Source: Climacteris rufus
Lineage: Eukaryota; Chordata; Aves; Passeriformes; Climacteridae
Direction: 5' to 3'
DNA length: 64,000 nt
Assembly: GCA_013398175.1 (NCBI GenBank)
Contig: VZRZ01001227.1
Span: 376,787 to 440,786 of the forward strand
Shown in pieces: positions 1-11,407 of this stretch (positions are counted from its first letter, which is position 1; every line of letters starts with the position of its first letter). The notes below the pieces were generated by a model. The model searched no databases and was not told where the DNA came from. It saw nothing but the letters and a program-made list of their open reading frames with translations. A program made the position numbers and the translations under genes.

Positions 1-590
1 GGTGTTCTTGTCCTTACCACTTCCTCTTTGTCTGTTTAAAAAGCAACAGTCTTGTCTTGTGTGAGAGGTGTCTGCCTTGTTCTGGGAGGCAGAGTCTACC
101 TGGTTAACAGGGGAGGGCAAGAAAATTATGTGAGTAGTTAGAGGAAGGGAAGCAACTCCAGGCTGCAAAGACTTTACCTCGCAGTATTTGTCACAGTTCC
201 TTTTCTAGCAGAAGATTAGAGGGGAATAATTTGAAAGAATTGTTTGCACCCAGTGCTGGTGAAGGGGTGAGGATGTCTGTGGTTTCCAAATAAGACCCTC
301 AGCATTGGTGCACAGAGGGTTGTGTCACCTCCAGCACTGTGTCTGGCACCACAGGGTAATGCTCTGTTAAATCCCCCCCATGTGATCCTGGAACCCTCTA
401 TGGTGAGTTTTTCTGCAACCAGCTGGACAGAATTCCTGTTTCCATATGTAGTTATTTCCTGCTGGCTGTAGCTGTAGGGGGTTCATGAATCTCCAGTTTA
501 GCCAACAATTCTTGTGTGCCACTGCTTCTCGACAAAACCGGTATTTGTTTCGAGCTGCCAATAAATGTTTGACAGCAAGTTGGGCATTTT

Positions 591-868
591 ATAGAATCAT
601 GGAGTGGTTTGGGCTGGAAGGGAACCTTAAACCTCATGTCATTCTACCCCCCTGGTCTGGGCAGGGACACCTTCCACTGTCCCAGGCTGCTCCAAGCCCT
701 GTCCAACCTGGCCTTGGGCACTTCCAGGGATGGGGCAGCCACAGCTTCTCTGAGCACCCTGTCCAGGACCTCCCCACCCTCACAGGGAAGAATTTCTTCC
801 CAACATCCCAGTTCATCTTGTCTTCTGTCAGTGTCAAAACATTCCCCTTTGTTCTGTCATTTCCCTTC
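591..868 (-). mobile_element. CR1 LINE 3' fragment (intronic)
   Basis: Reading the plus strand, the segment begins with the reverse complement of the CR1 3' end (atagaatcatggagtggttt) and continues with ggaagggaacctt and the typical ccaggctgctccaagccctg block. The element is therefore in minus orientation and 5'-truncated, as is usual for avian CR1. Confidence 0.85.
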
Positions 869-1429
869 ATAGAGCTAGTTGTGCTTTCCTAAATGTTCAT
901 TGATGGGTGAGGCAGTGGAGGGAGGCAGAAAATTAAAACTAATGCCACCAAATGTGTCAGTGTCAGCCAGTTTCAGGTCCATGTCCTTATTGCTTCTTCC
1001 CTCGTCATCTAGGGGTGATGGTGCCAAACAGGAACAGGCTATTCACCATAGTTTACCTAAGGGACATCAGCAGTTTTAATTTAAGTGTGTTATACTTCCA
1101 TCTTTCCCTGGGAAAAGATTGAAGAGAGAGCTCCCTCCTGGCTAGTTTAGATGCAGTGGGGTTGGTGACTCCTGCAGTAAAGAACTTCAGCTTTTTGAAT
1201 ACAGTATTTTGGGCACTGGTGGAAAGCAGAGCATGGAAAGTGAGAGGCTGGGCAGGACTTCCAGGTAGAGGATATTTTCAGTGTATTCCACCTCAGATTA
1301 TGAACTGGCATTCTGATAGATATCCTTAAATGTAACCTGAGTATTTAAATGAGCACAGTGTGAGGGAAGGCAACGAACCACTCCAGCCCTTCTGTGAAGC
1401 CAAAATCCTTCCAAACTGAGGAATTTGAC

Positions 1430-1760
1430 AGACCTATCACAGAACAGTTGAGGTGGAAGAGACCTCTGGAGTTTATCCAGTCCAACTTCCCTGCCAAGAC
1501 AGGGTCACCAATAGCAGGTGACACAGGAACATGTCCAGGTGGGTTTTGAATGTCCCCAGAGAGGGAGACACTGTGACCTCCTTGGACAGCCTGTTCCAGT
1601 GCTCTACCACACTCCATGGGATGAAGTTTTTCCTTGTCTTGAGGTGGAACTTCTTGTGTTTTAGTTTATATGTGTTACTCCTTGTCCTGTTGCTGAATAC
1701 TGCTCAATACAGTCTGGCACCATCCTCTGGATACCCACCCTAGAGATATTAATATGTAAT
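1430..1760 (-). mobile_element. CR1 LINE 3' fragment, diverged subfamily (intronic)
   Basis: The reverse complement of a CR1 3' end is seen in tatcacagaac, gaggtggaagagacctctgg and tccagtccaact. It continues through the block containing agagggagacactgtgacctcc. It differs from the copy at 591 and belongs to another subfamily. Ends are approximate. Confidence 0.75.
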
Positions 1761-1999
1761 TATGAGATTTCCTCTTAGTCTTTCTAGACTGTGTTCAAAG
1801 CATCTTTAAAATAGCTGAAAGCACTCTGTCTCAGCTTTCATCTGCTTCAAATGGCTAAGCCTGAAGCAAATCCTGTGTTTTTATAAGAGTTTATTAAATG
1901 GGATGGCAACCCTGAATGTTAGATCTGTTGCTACATGGCAGTTTTTAGTAGTGAATTCTGCTGCAGTCTGTAGTTACCTTCTTCTATCTGATTCTGCAG

Positions 2000-2064
2000 G
2001 TGCAATGTTAAATATTGTTCAGGACTCAGCACTGTTAGAAGCCATTGGCTGTCAGATGGAAATG
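2000..2064 (+). CDS. RALGAPB: RALGAPB exon, window exon 1
   Basis: The acceptor is attctgcag and the donor gtgagt. The first two bases complete a glycine codon begun in an exon outside the window. The exon then encodes r1-r21, including NIVQDSALLEAIGCQMEM, and ends at a codon boundary. It precedes the Ser/Thr-rich linker in the next exon. Confidence 0.93.
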
Positions 2065-2231
2065 GTGAGTACTTTTTGTTGATGAAGCTATTTCTTCAGA
2101 AAGAATGCATTCTTCTCTTTTCCTGCTTCTGAAAGGGGCTCAGGTAGCCTCTTGAGGTTTGATCTCTTTATCTGAGAGCATGGGGAACTCAGAAATCTTC
2201 TCATCTGTCTAAACTGCCTTTCACTTTGCAG

Positions 2232-2364
2232 AATGGTGGTGAAAACAACCTCTTCAAAAGCCACAGTCGGACTAACAGTGGCATTAGCACCGCAAGCGGT
2301 GGCAGCACAGAGCCCACCACCCCCGACAGCGAGCGGCCAGCACAGGCCCTCCTCAGGGATTATG
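2232..2364 (+). CDS. RALGAPB: RALGAPB exon, window exon 2 (Ser/Thr-rich linker)
   Basis: The acceptor is ctttgcag and the donor gtaagg. It encodes r22-r65 plus the first base of r66. The segment is rich in Ser, Thr and Gly (SHSRTNSGISTASGGSTEP), a diagnostic RALGAPB stretch that is probably disordered and phosphorylated (inference from composition). It ends in LLRDY. It normally joins the exon at 4317, and its one-base overhang is also compatible with the candidate exon at 3981. Confidence 0.95.
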
Positions 2365-3980
2365 GTAAGGAAAGCTCTTTGGAAAACCCTGCCATGGTGC
2401 CAGGTTGATGTTTCCCAGGTTTTTGTGTTCTCATTCTGGCTGAAGCATTAACGTGCCCCGCTGTTTGAAGCCGGGGGTAGCCCAGCTGTGTGCTGCCAGT
2501 CTGTGCTCACCTGTGCTCTTCTGGTGGTTGCTTCATCCTGCTGAAGGACTCTTAATGTCTTCAAAATCAGAATGTAAAAGCTTATGAAAACGGTGTTTCC
2601 AAACTGCTTTACTTTAATTTACGTTTTCAAGACAGTTTTTGCCAACAAGAGCGGGATAGATGCACACCAAGTGTGAATTAATTGCTTCATTTGTTCTGGT
2701 AGCATTCCAAATGCTCACCTGACCTCTGCAGCACCTTTTCTTAAACCACATCTAAAGAACATTTGAGGAACTCTTTTTTTATAGAGCAAGTAACAGAATG
2801 CTTGTGATATGTCATATGTTATAACAATATAATTCAGTAATTAACTTCAGTTTGCTATGTGTTGTACTGTCAAATTTTGACTCTTTGTAGTAAAATCCAT
2901 GTTCTAAATCTGTGTGTGGTAAGCTGGCTGATCATCAAGATCCTGCAATTTAATTTGCTCCTTTGGTCTTCAGTTTAACTGATGTTGGCCAAGTAAATGT
3001 GAGAACAAATGACCTTTGTTATGTTGTAGCCTAGACTGATAATTCTGTCCTCACCAACCAAAAATGTTTGGTGGTGTCTTTTTATCTAGTTCTCTAAATA
3101 TCAAGAGGAGGGCAGTTATCAGAGAAGGCCTCAGTGTATTCTAGGGGTTCATATAAACCTGTTGGTGCTTTCCATACAGGATTTGCTTGTTTGAATTTAT
3201 CAAAGTGCTAGTTTTCAGTACACCATTTGAATTGTGTGTTTAATTTGTGTGGGTTTTGTTTGACAAGTGCTTGTAAAAGTATTGATCTACAAAATTTAAA
3301 AAACCTTAAAATATTTGAATTACTGAGTCTTCATACCATGTCATAATTTGAAATGTATTTTTGTAGTATATTTATTTTATTGGATTTTTAAGATTTCCTG
3401 TGCACAGAAGGTAAGATTGTAATGAACTTATGAAAAGAATTTGTGTTTCCACTGGATGCTTGAAACAAGAGAAAACTGAAAACAAGATGGTCTATTGTTA
3501 CTCTTTAGCCATAGTAGACTCTTGAATCTGCTCCTGGTGTGACACTTGACATAGCTCTTGAATGTTAAATATGGTAATTTAAATTTTGGGACAGATATAC
3601 CTTATCTGTCATAGTTCCCATGTCTCTTTGTAACTACTCATTGAGCAGTTTTTTATTCCTGACATTAATGTGCATACTTCAGTTTTAACAAATACAGATA
3701 GTATTTGTGTCCTAGTATTTTGAAGTGAGAGCAATTGATACTTAAGACATTTTCTATTTTTAATTTTGAGCTAAAGGTTTGAGGAAATGAAGCGTTAATT
3801 GTTTCTTTCTCTAGCACTGATTCTTTCATTATCTACATTTATTGAACTAGTGCAGCTTTTCATAAACATTAGGTGTGGAAAGAATGGTTAACTTCTGACA
3901 CACATATTTGAAATTACATGTTAGTTCATCAGTACAACTAGTAATGTATAATATGCATTACCAATGTCTGTATTTTTCAG

Positions 3981-4096
3981 AGACTAAAAGTCATGACAGC
4001 AATTTAAGTACAATAGCAAAACCTGAAGCTGGCTGTTCTGCTGGAATGCAGGAGAGCTCTATGGTTATTCAAAATGTCTTTAAAAAAATTAAGTAG
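3981..4096 (+). other. Candidate alternative terminal or poison exon of RALGAPB
   Basis: A good acceptor (tgtctgtatttttcag) precedes an open frame. Joined to the one-base overhang of the upstream exon, this frame continues for 38 codons to TAG at 4094-4096. The peptide begins ETKSHDSNLSTIAKPEAG and has a normal hydrophilic composition. No strong donor follows within the open frame, and a weak one (gtagag) overlaps the stop. No AATAAA was seen between here and the next exon. It could be an alternative last exon, an NMD exon, or chance. Confidence 0.35.
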
Positions 4097-4316
4097 AGCT
4101 AGCTAGTCTGAATGGGTTTGTATAATGCCTGGAGTATATTTGAGGGTGTTAGCCTGGGCAAAAGTCATCAAGCCAATTTTTTGGTTCTGGGTTGGGTAGA
4201 GTTTCTTTTATGTCTGTATTGTGGCTGCTTTGCCTTGTGCCTGTGCTTTGCTTATTGTCACTAATGCTTAGTTATTTTCCCTCCCTGTGGTGTGTGGTTT
4301 TGGGGTTATATCCTAG

Positions 4317-4450
4317 CTCTTCATACAGATACAGCTGCTGGATTACTGATTCGCAGCATCCACCTGGTAACCCAAAGGCTCAACTCCCAGTGGAGGCAGG
4401 ACATGAGTATCTCTCTGGCTGCCCTGGAGCTGCTCTCTGGACTGGCAAAG
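4317..4450 (+). CDS. RALGAPB: RALGAPB exon, window exon 3
   Basis: The acceptor is atatcctag and the donor gtgaga. It encodes r66-r110, including DTAAGLLIRSIHLVTQRL and LAALELLSGLAK, a strongly helical segment. It ends at a codon boundary. Confidence 0.95.
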
Positions 4451-6523
4451 GTGAGACCTGAAGTTTGGTGTGCTCTGGCCCCTTCTCACAGGGTGGTTGT
4501 AGTTGTGTCTGGGTGAAAGTCGTGCCCCCAAACAGATTTCTGTGCCTGGGTTTGGCAGCAAATATTCTGTTTGGAAATGAGAAAATAACAGCACTGCCAT
4601 TGTAGGTAATTTTCTCCCAGTGTAAATGTACTGTTGGTTCAAAGGACATGTGGCCTGGGAATGCCTCTTGGCTGAAACTCGTGTTGTACCACTTTTCCCC
4701 TTCCTTCTCATCTTGGAAATAGTTTTTAGAGCTTGAAAAAACATAGTGCATTGCTTATGTGAAGGTGTTGCCTTCTTCAGAACCTTAGTTGCACACAGTT
4801 TCTTCCTTCAACACAAGTAACAACTAAAGCTATGAGGTGGGGGGGAAGAGTTGTTGAGAAGCAAAATCCCTTTTCTACCTGAGGGCTCTGTGCCCAGGCT
4901 GAACTTCATGGCCTTTGTTAAGTAAAAGTCCAGTGTACTTTGAGGAGCCACGATAACCTGGCGTGACAATTCAGCATTTCCTGTCATATTCCCTCAGGAA
5001 CTCAACAGATCTCTTTGAAATGTGTGTCTCAGACAGTTTTTAGAACATGAAGTCAGCACTGAGCTATGTTGGACTGGGTGTATATTCATTATTGCAGCAG
5101 CATCAACTGAACAATGTATTTGACAGTGTTCTGAAATTAATTATGTGTTACTGGATCTTACAGTAATGTAACATACGGTGCCATACAGAACTAGGGGTTC
5201 TTGCAGCCTGTGTGGTTAAGCCAGGGGTTTTTTGCTTTGGTTTGTTTTTTTTTTTTTTTCTTGCAGGGTTATGGGAATGTGGAAATATATTCTTTTCAAA
5301 TGTCTCCCAAGGTTAATAATATTGTAGTTTTTGTGTAATTCTCACGCAGCTGAAGTGATTCTTCCCCTGAAATCTCTTTCCCGTTTGTAACAAAGTGGAT
5401 AGAAAGAGATCACCTCTTCTACAGAATTACAGTGGGGTCCTGTTCTGCTTGTGTCTTTGACAAGTACCAAAGCCCTTCCCAGGTAGGGGCTGCCCTATCT
5501 TGTGTTTGTTCAGCATCAGGTTATTAGTGGGACTTGGAAAAGTCAAAAATCTTATTTCCTGCAAGAGTGCTGGTTCACAAACCTGCCTTTCATAAGCTTA
5601 CCTGGAGGGGACTCTGATTCCTGTAGATCTTGGGCTTCTGAAGGCTGTGCTGCCTAAATCCTGGGGCTCTGAATTGTCACTCCCTTTAGTGGAGTGCAGC
5701 TGCCAGGCTCCAGTGCTGGCACCAGCAAGCCCATCCACCTTCCTGCTTGGGTAAGGGTGCACGTGACTGAGTAAAACTTCACAGGCCATGGTCAGATGCT
5801 ACAGAGTAGAAAAATGCAGCTGTTCCTTGTGCTGAGTCACAGCCTGTGAATAAGAGAGAAGTTCAGTTCTTTAGTTCTACAGTGCAGATCCTCATGGCTC
5901 AGTGTGCTGTTTCCTGACCCTCTAGTCTGGAGCCTTGCTCTCTGCAGCCCTGAGTTGGGAGAGAAGCAGAGGGGTGTTTGCAGTGAGTTTTGGGGAAGAG
6001 GTTATGGGGTTTTTGTCAGCCTGCTTGTCCAAGGATGGCTATTTTGGTTCCTTTTTTCACTGCTGAAAGTTACTGTGCTGAGAACGTGTCTAGGTGAAAG
6101 TTACTTGAGCAGAATGAAGCCCTATGGAAGGGAGACTTGGCAGTGTTATGAATGTGATGAGTGGGTCCTTGAAGATACAGAATGGGTTGCTAGAGTTGAA
6201 GAAGAGGCATTTGCTGAGAATAAATTTCCAATACTGCAAATTCAGCTCACATTTGGTTTCTTGTCAAACCACGATGGTACCACTCTTGTTCCTGGGAACC
6301 AAGCCATGCGATGTGGTCACACCTCAGTGCAGCATTTCTTTACTTTTAGTTTCATTACCCATCACTGTTAAATAATTGGACCCACAGTTTTATGCTGTAA
6401 TCAGAAAAGAGCTCAGCTTTTTATTGCTGCTTCTTAAAACTGCATTTAGGAGTGTTTTCAGAACCTGTTTTTTCTCTGCAAGCCTTGAGTGGAGGGATTG
6501 TGACGTTGTGGCCCTTGTGACAG

Positions 6524-6706
6524 GTGAGGGTGGCGGTGGATGCCTCGGACCGCAAGCGCGCCATCAGCTCCGTGTGCAGCTACATCGTGTACCAGTGCAG
6601 CCGCCCGGCGCCGCTGCACTCGCGGGACCTGCACTCCATGATCGTGGCCGCCTTCCAGTGCCTCTGCGTCTGGCTCACCGAGCACCCCGACATGCTGGAT
6701 GAGAAG
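6524..6706 (+). CDS. RALGAPB: RALGAPB exon, window exon 4 (CpG-rich)
   Basis: This 61-codon exon (r111-r171) encodes ASDRKRAISSVCSYIVYQCS and LTEHPDMLDEK. Unlike its neighbours it is very GC-rich, with about 20 CpG dinucleotides. It begins GTGAGG directly after the acceptor cttgtgacag, so the acceptor is followed by a consensus-like donor. Its real donor, AAG|gtcaca, is poor. Both ends are at codon boundaries, so skipping it would keep the frame. Confidence 0.93.
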
Positions 6707-8730
6707 GTCACAGCCTCTGCTCCCTGCATTCTGAGCGCTGCAGCTCCAATGCCTCTTGTGCCCAGCCTGTCTGTTCTCCGTGCTTTAAAACAGTGGGACT
6801 TGCTTCGTTTTCGTAGCAATTTCAAAACTGGTTTCTGTGCAAAATACTTCTGAACTGCTCTTTATTTGCCAGTGTGGGTTTTGACTTTAAAATTGCCATT
6901 ATAGTTATAGGAATGTCTCGGTCTGTCTTCTTGCTTTGTGAAACTGGAAAAAGAGAGAAGAAAAGAAACCGAAAGAGAAATATAGAAATGAATGGGGTAA
7001 CCTATAGCTACCTGCTTCAGGGTAGCTGTGACTCTTCTCATTTCTCAGCTCCAGCCTGACTAAAGCATCTTCTAGACTTAACAGAATTTCTTTAATGCTA
7101 TCATTTTGGTAATCAGAGTTTGTTTCACCAAAAAAACAGTTTTCTAGAAACTGAGCCAAGCAGAGCTTAGTGTAAGATGGAATTTGCTTGGGAAGCTGGA
7201 GAAGAGCAGGATATGAGGGGCATGTTTCCAATTCCTTCTGCCCTGCTGCTTAAGAAAAAGTAAAAAAATTTGGATGCATATTTTCATTGTTGGCCTCCTT
7301 TCAGAGCCAATGTAGTGATCCTTCTCTATTTTCATAGATGATATTTGTATATTGTTCTATTTTGGTATCTTTTTAGATAGAACATTATATATATATTCAT
7401 ATTTTATTATAAAACATATATAAAATATGTATAATTTTAAAAAATGAAGATTGAAAACCCACAAGCAGGACTTTAAATAAAGATGCTTTCTGCATGTGCT
7501 TTGGAGAACTGGCATGGCAGTACATCACTAGGACAGGATGGGTTCCCTTGATGTGGCACAAGATGTGTTTATTTAGTTGCATAATGCTTTATTCCACTTC
7601 ATTACAGTCTTATTTCAATTGCCATAACAAGGAAGTAGTGTTACGTACTGTGTGTGTTATGTACTGAGTAGCTCATTCCTGAGTCACAATAGTCAGAACC
7701 TTTCCCTGCATTTGCAAGCATTAGAAATGCAGCTTTGCAGGTGCCTCTGCTTACATTTGCTTTGAATTTCACCTGCTGTGTTGCTTGTCAGCTGGTAAAC
7801 TCCTGCTGCAGTTCTTTGTGGCTGGGCTTTGCAGCTCAATGCTAACTAATTTTGCTCTGTTAGAAAACACAGATTTTTCTCTTCATTCTGTATCAATGAT
7901 GAATATAAGGAAGGACAAAGGACAAGACATAGAACCCTGTCTGGTCTCTGGTGGTACAGACTGACCACTCGTGTTCAGTTTTAACCACTTACTTATTCCA
8001 GAGAACTCTTTCTTGTTGTCCTGTAATTCAGTCCATGAGATCTTAACCTTTGTTGTAGCAACCCAAATATTTTCAGCAGATGATTTTGTTCTGCACAGCA
8101 CTTGTGAGTCATACCTGCAGCTCTACTGAGTGTTAGCTGCTCCTCTAATAGGTTTTTTTTAAGCTTTTACAGTAGACTTTTAGAATGTTCTTTTTCTTCT
8201 CTTGATGAATTAGGTACCGTGATGTACTGGTACCATGAAAGATGCTGGCAATTGAAAGATTTGAACAAGAATTTCTTGAAATTTTCCAGATGAGTAGATT
8301 GTTAATGTGCTTAGAACTTAAAACTTCTGCAAGGGGTCCCAGAAATCCATTTATTATCTCTTTAAATATGTTTACATTTTTCAGTTGCATTCATAAGTCA
8401 TCTTGGCAATTTGGTACATATGCAAGGAAATATATTGTGTGTATTTATTAATTCAAAGCACTTTTGCCATTGGAATACAAGTATAATATAATTAGAATAC
8501 AAGTATATACGAGCTAAGTATATGCAATGGAACTAGACATCTATAAATAGAGAAAATACCAATTCTATAGCAAATGTGATCTTATTTTAACAGTGTTGGG
8601 ATAATCTTCAGCCTTTATTTCTGAGATCATATTACCAGCAGTGCTTTTTTTAAACTTCACTGTTTCCCAGAGGTTTTAGAGATGTTTATCTGAGTGCTTC
8701 TGCTTTAAAGTGGTTCCTTTTGTATTTTAG

Positions 8731-8882
8731 GATTGTTTAAAAGAGGTACTGGAGATTGTGGAGCTGGGCATTTCAGGGAGTAAATCCAAAAACAGTGAAC
8801 AGGAGGTCAAGTACAAAGGAGATAAGGAGCCAAACCCCGCATCCATGCGAGTGAAGGATGCTGCTGAAGCTACACTGACGTG
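8731..8882 (+). CDS. RALGAPB: RALGAPB exon, window exon 5
   Basis: The acceptor is tgtattttag and the donor gtatgt. It encodes r172-r221 and two bases of r222 (Cys), including DCLKEVLEIVELGISGSKSK and a charged linker rich in Glu and Lys. Confidence 0.95.
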
Positions 8883-9067
8883 GTATGTAATTTGTCAGAG
8901 CACCTTAATGTTCAATATTGCCTTGTCTGAGAGTGTTTAATTAGGAATTCCCAGCTTGTGATCTCTGATGTAGCAAGAGCATTTAAGAGATTAGGCAGAA
9001 GCTCCTTCTCTTTGCCCTTTGGGCAGGGCTGTGCTCTGCTTTAGATCTCTCCCCCTCCCCTTGCAGG

Positions 9068-9795
9068 TGTTAACAGAAGACAGATCCTGAGACATAGAAT
9101 TTCTTTTAAAACATTTAATTAAGCTTTTAGTGTATAAACAGTTTTAAGGGTTAACCTTGTAGAAAATAGCTGAGAATGGGTAGAAAGCAAATGAAGCTGA
9201 ATTTAATTAAGAAAAAGATTAATGATTAAAGAATTGAAGATTGAGTAGTAGTAGTGTTCATTGCTAATCTAATATTTATCCAGCTGTAAAAACAATTGAG
9301 CTCGAGACATCTAAGAGAAACTAGACAGATATTAATAGTTTCATCCAAAACTTATTCAAAAGTAATAACAGAAGAAACTGGGAGGGTTTTTCAGGGTCAT
9401 GAATATGTCTTAAGCATTGTTAAAACTCAAAGTGTAAAGGTCAAGCTGAGGATGATGAGGGTTTGTTTCATCCAAAAGACCACCCCCATAATTAAAAGAC
9501 CACCGACTAATTTTGAACTACACATGCTTAATGATGTTTTAGCTAATTGCCATACGAAGTGGGGAATGGGAGGGACCTATGTTATAAATATAGATTTGTA
9601 TTCTGAATATTTAAAATTGTTATAGATAAATATGCTTTGTCTGACCCTGTAATTTTGGAGCCGTGTTTTAGGAAGGATCCTCACAGTTTCCCAGCGCTGG
9701 AATAAACACACCCTTTCTAACTCTGATGAGTTAGAGAGTACTTTGTCCGTCTCAATTGGGCATTGATATTAAATCTTGCTCAATTTTTAATAACA
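9068..9795 (+). mobile_element. Probable solo ERV LTR (intronic)
   Basis: An AT-rich U3-like segment is followed by a TATA-like box (ttataaatatag, near 9580) and AATAAA at 9701-9706 about 120 bases later, the spacing of an LTR promoter and polyadenylation signal. The proposed ends, TGTTA and TAACA, are inverted repeats. I could not find a convincing target-site duplication, so the limits are uncertain. No gag, pol or second LTR is present nearby. It lies in the same orientation as RALGAPB, between window exons 5 and 6. Confidence 0.55.
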
Positions 9796-11219
9796 CAATC
9801 CCTGTGAGCATTGTTCTCCCCTCCTGCCTGCTGTCTCCATCATACAGCAAAACTCAGACCCTCCTGCAGCCCTGCTGTTCTGTTCCTGGCCAGGCATCTC
9901 TGCAGACTGCAGTTCTCCCTTTCCTTTCGCTTAGCCTGGTGATCCTGTCTTCCCATCCCATCTTCTGCTCAGCCTGACAGCCCGTGCTGTCCCCACCCTG
10001 ACAGGAAAGTGACAGCAGCGAGTGGCACACGCAGCACACGTGCACTGGAGCAGGATGGGATGGCTTCCTGCCCACAGCATTGGGCTTGTTTCATGCATTT
10101 GAGAGGTTCTGCTGCAAATGCAGTAACAGATAATGTGTGGGTTGGGGAGAGGAAGCACAGAGAAGAAAATTGGGATGTGCTCCAGAGAAGTTGGAAAGCA
10201 CTGTGTTATGGGCTGAACAGCATGATGGCAGACAGGCCAGATTGAGGATAGGGAGGATAAATATGTTTTGCAAAAGGCAATAGCTGCTTTCTTTTTTGCT
10301 CTGCTTTGAAATCCAACTGTTATAAATGTTACTCTTAGTAAAAACAGCTGTGTAATTTCTAAGAATAAGCAACTACTCGTTGGAATTTGTGGACAAATCT
10401 TTCTTGATGCCTGAAGTGTTTCTTTTTGTTTAGAGAGGTGAAACTATCTGTTTTCACAGTCAAGTGGAAAAGTATGTGGGGAGGGCAATCAATAGACTTA
10501 CTTTTGGTCTGAGTGCTGGTGTTAAGAGTAAAGTCCTGACTTACATCATGTGATCTTTGGTCTGATACTGGACAACTCTCATTACTGGTTCCTGCTGTAG
10601 AAATTTTCAGTTTCTAATAGTGTTAGGTAGATACTGTACAACTTCAGATGATTTAAAATGATGCTTTTAGGAACCCCCCAGGGCTGTGGCTCCAAGGAGA
10701 TAGGCACTGTTGGACTCCACCTGGAGGCTTTCTTCCACAGAAGGTTGCCATCTGTGGTAGTCAGATGGACCTTTTTGGGTCCTTTCCCCTAAAGGTTAAA
10801 GTTACTGTAATCGGTACTTGAAGAAAGCAAAGGCAGTTGTAACTACCATGTCTGCCCTGCTTGTTGATATGAGAGGGTGAAAGTATGGATGACTGGAGAA
10901 ATAATTTTTTAAGAACGAACACAGAGCTATGGAAGGGTACAGATTTTCATGCTTTAAACCATATCTTAATATCTTCATAACCCAGGTTATGAAGAAGCTC
11001 ATTCAGTAGGCAGAATATCCTTCTTTGTAGGTTTTCATGTTTGTTTTTCTGAAGGTACTGGTTATTTTAAAACAAGCTGATGGGCAAGGGCAGATATGCC
11101 CTGATAAGGTAACTGCTAGGTCACGATATGGATGACGACTGTAAGTGAAAGTTTGTGCTTGGATGGAACAGTTCATTGTCTTAATCTGTTATAACTCTCA
11201 ACTTTTTTCTCACTTGCAG

Positions 11220-11407
11220 CATTATGCAGTTACTTGGAGCATTTCCTTCTCCTAGTGGTCCTGCTTCTCCTTGCAGCTTGGTGAATGAAACCACGTTAAT
11301 TAAATATTCCCGTCTCCCTACCATAAACAAGCACAGCTTCCGTTACTTTGTTTTGGATAACAGTGTCATCCTGGCCATGCTGGAGCAGCCTCTAGGGAAT
11401 GAACAGA
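11220..11407 (+). CDS. RALGAPB: RALGAPB exon, window exon 6
   Basis: The acceptor is cacttgcag and the donor gtaagt. The first base completes the split Cys codon. It encodes r223-r284 with IMQLLGAFPSPSGPASPCSL and HSFRYFVLDNSVILAMLEQP, highly conserved RALGAPB segments, and leaves one base of r285. Confidence 0.95.

Noticed and set aside
485..892. 135-codon plus-strand open frame
   Set aside because: It covers the CR1 fragment at 591-868, so it is repeat-derived.
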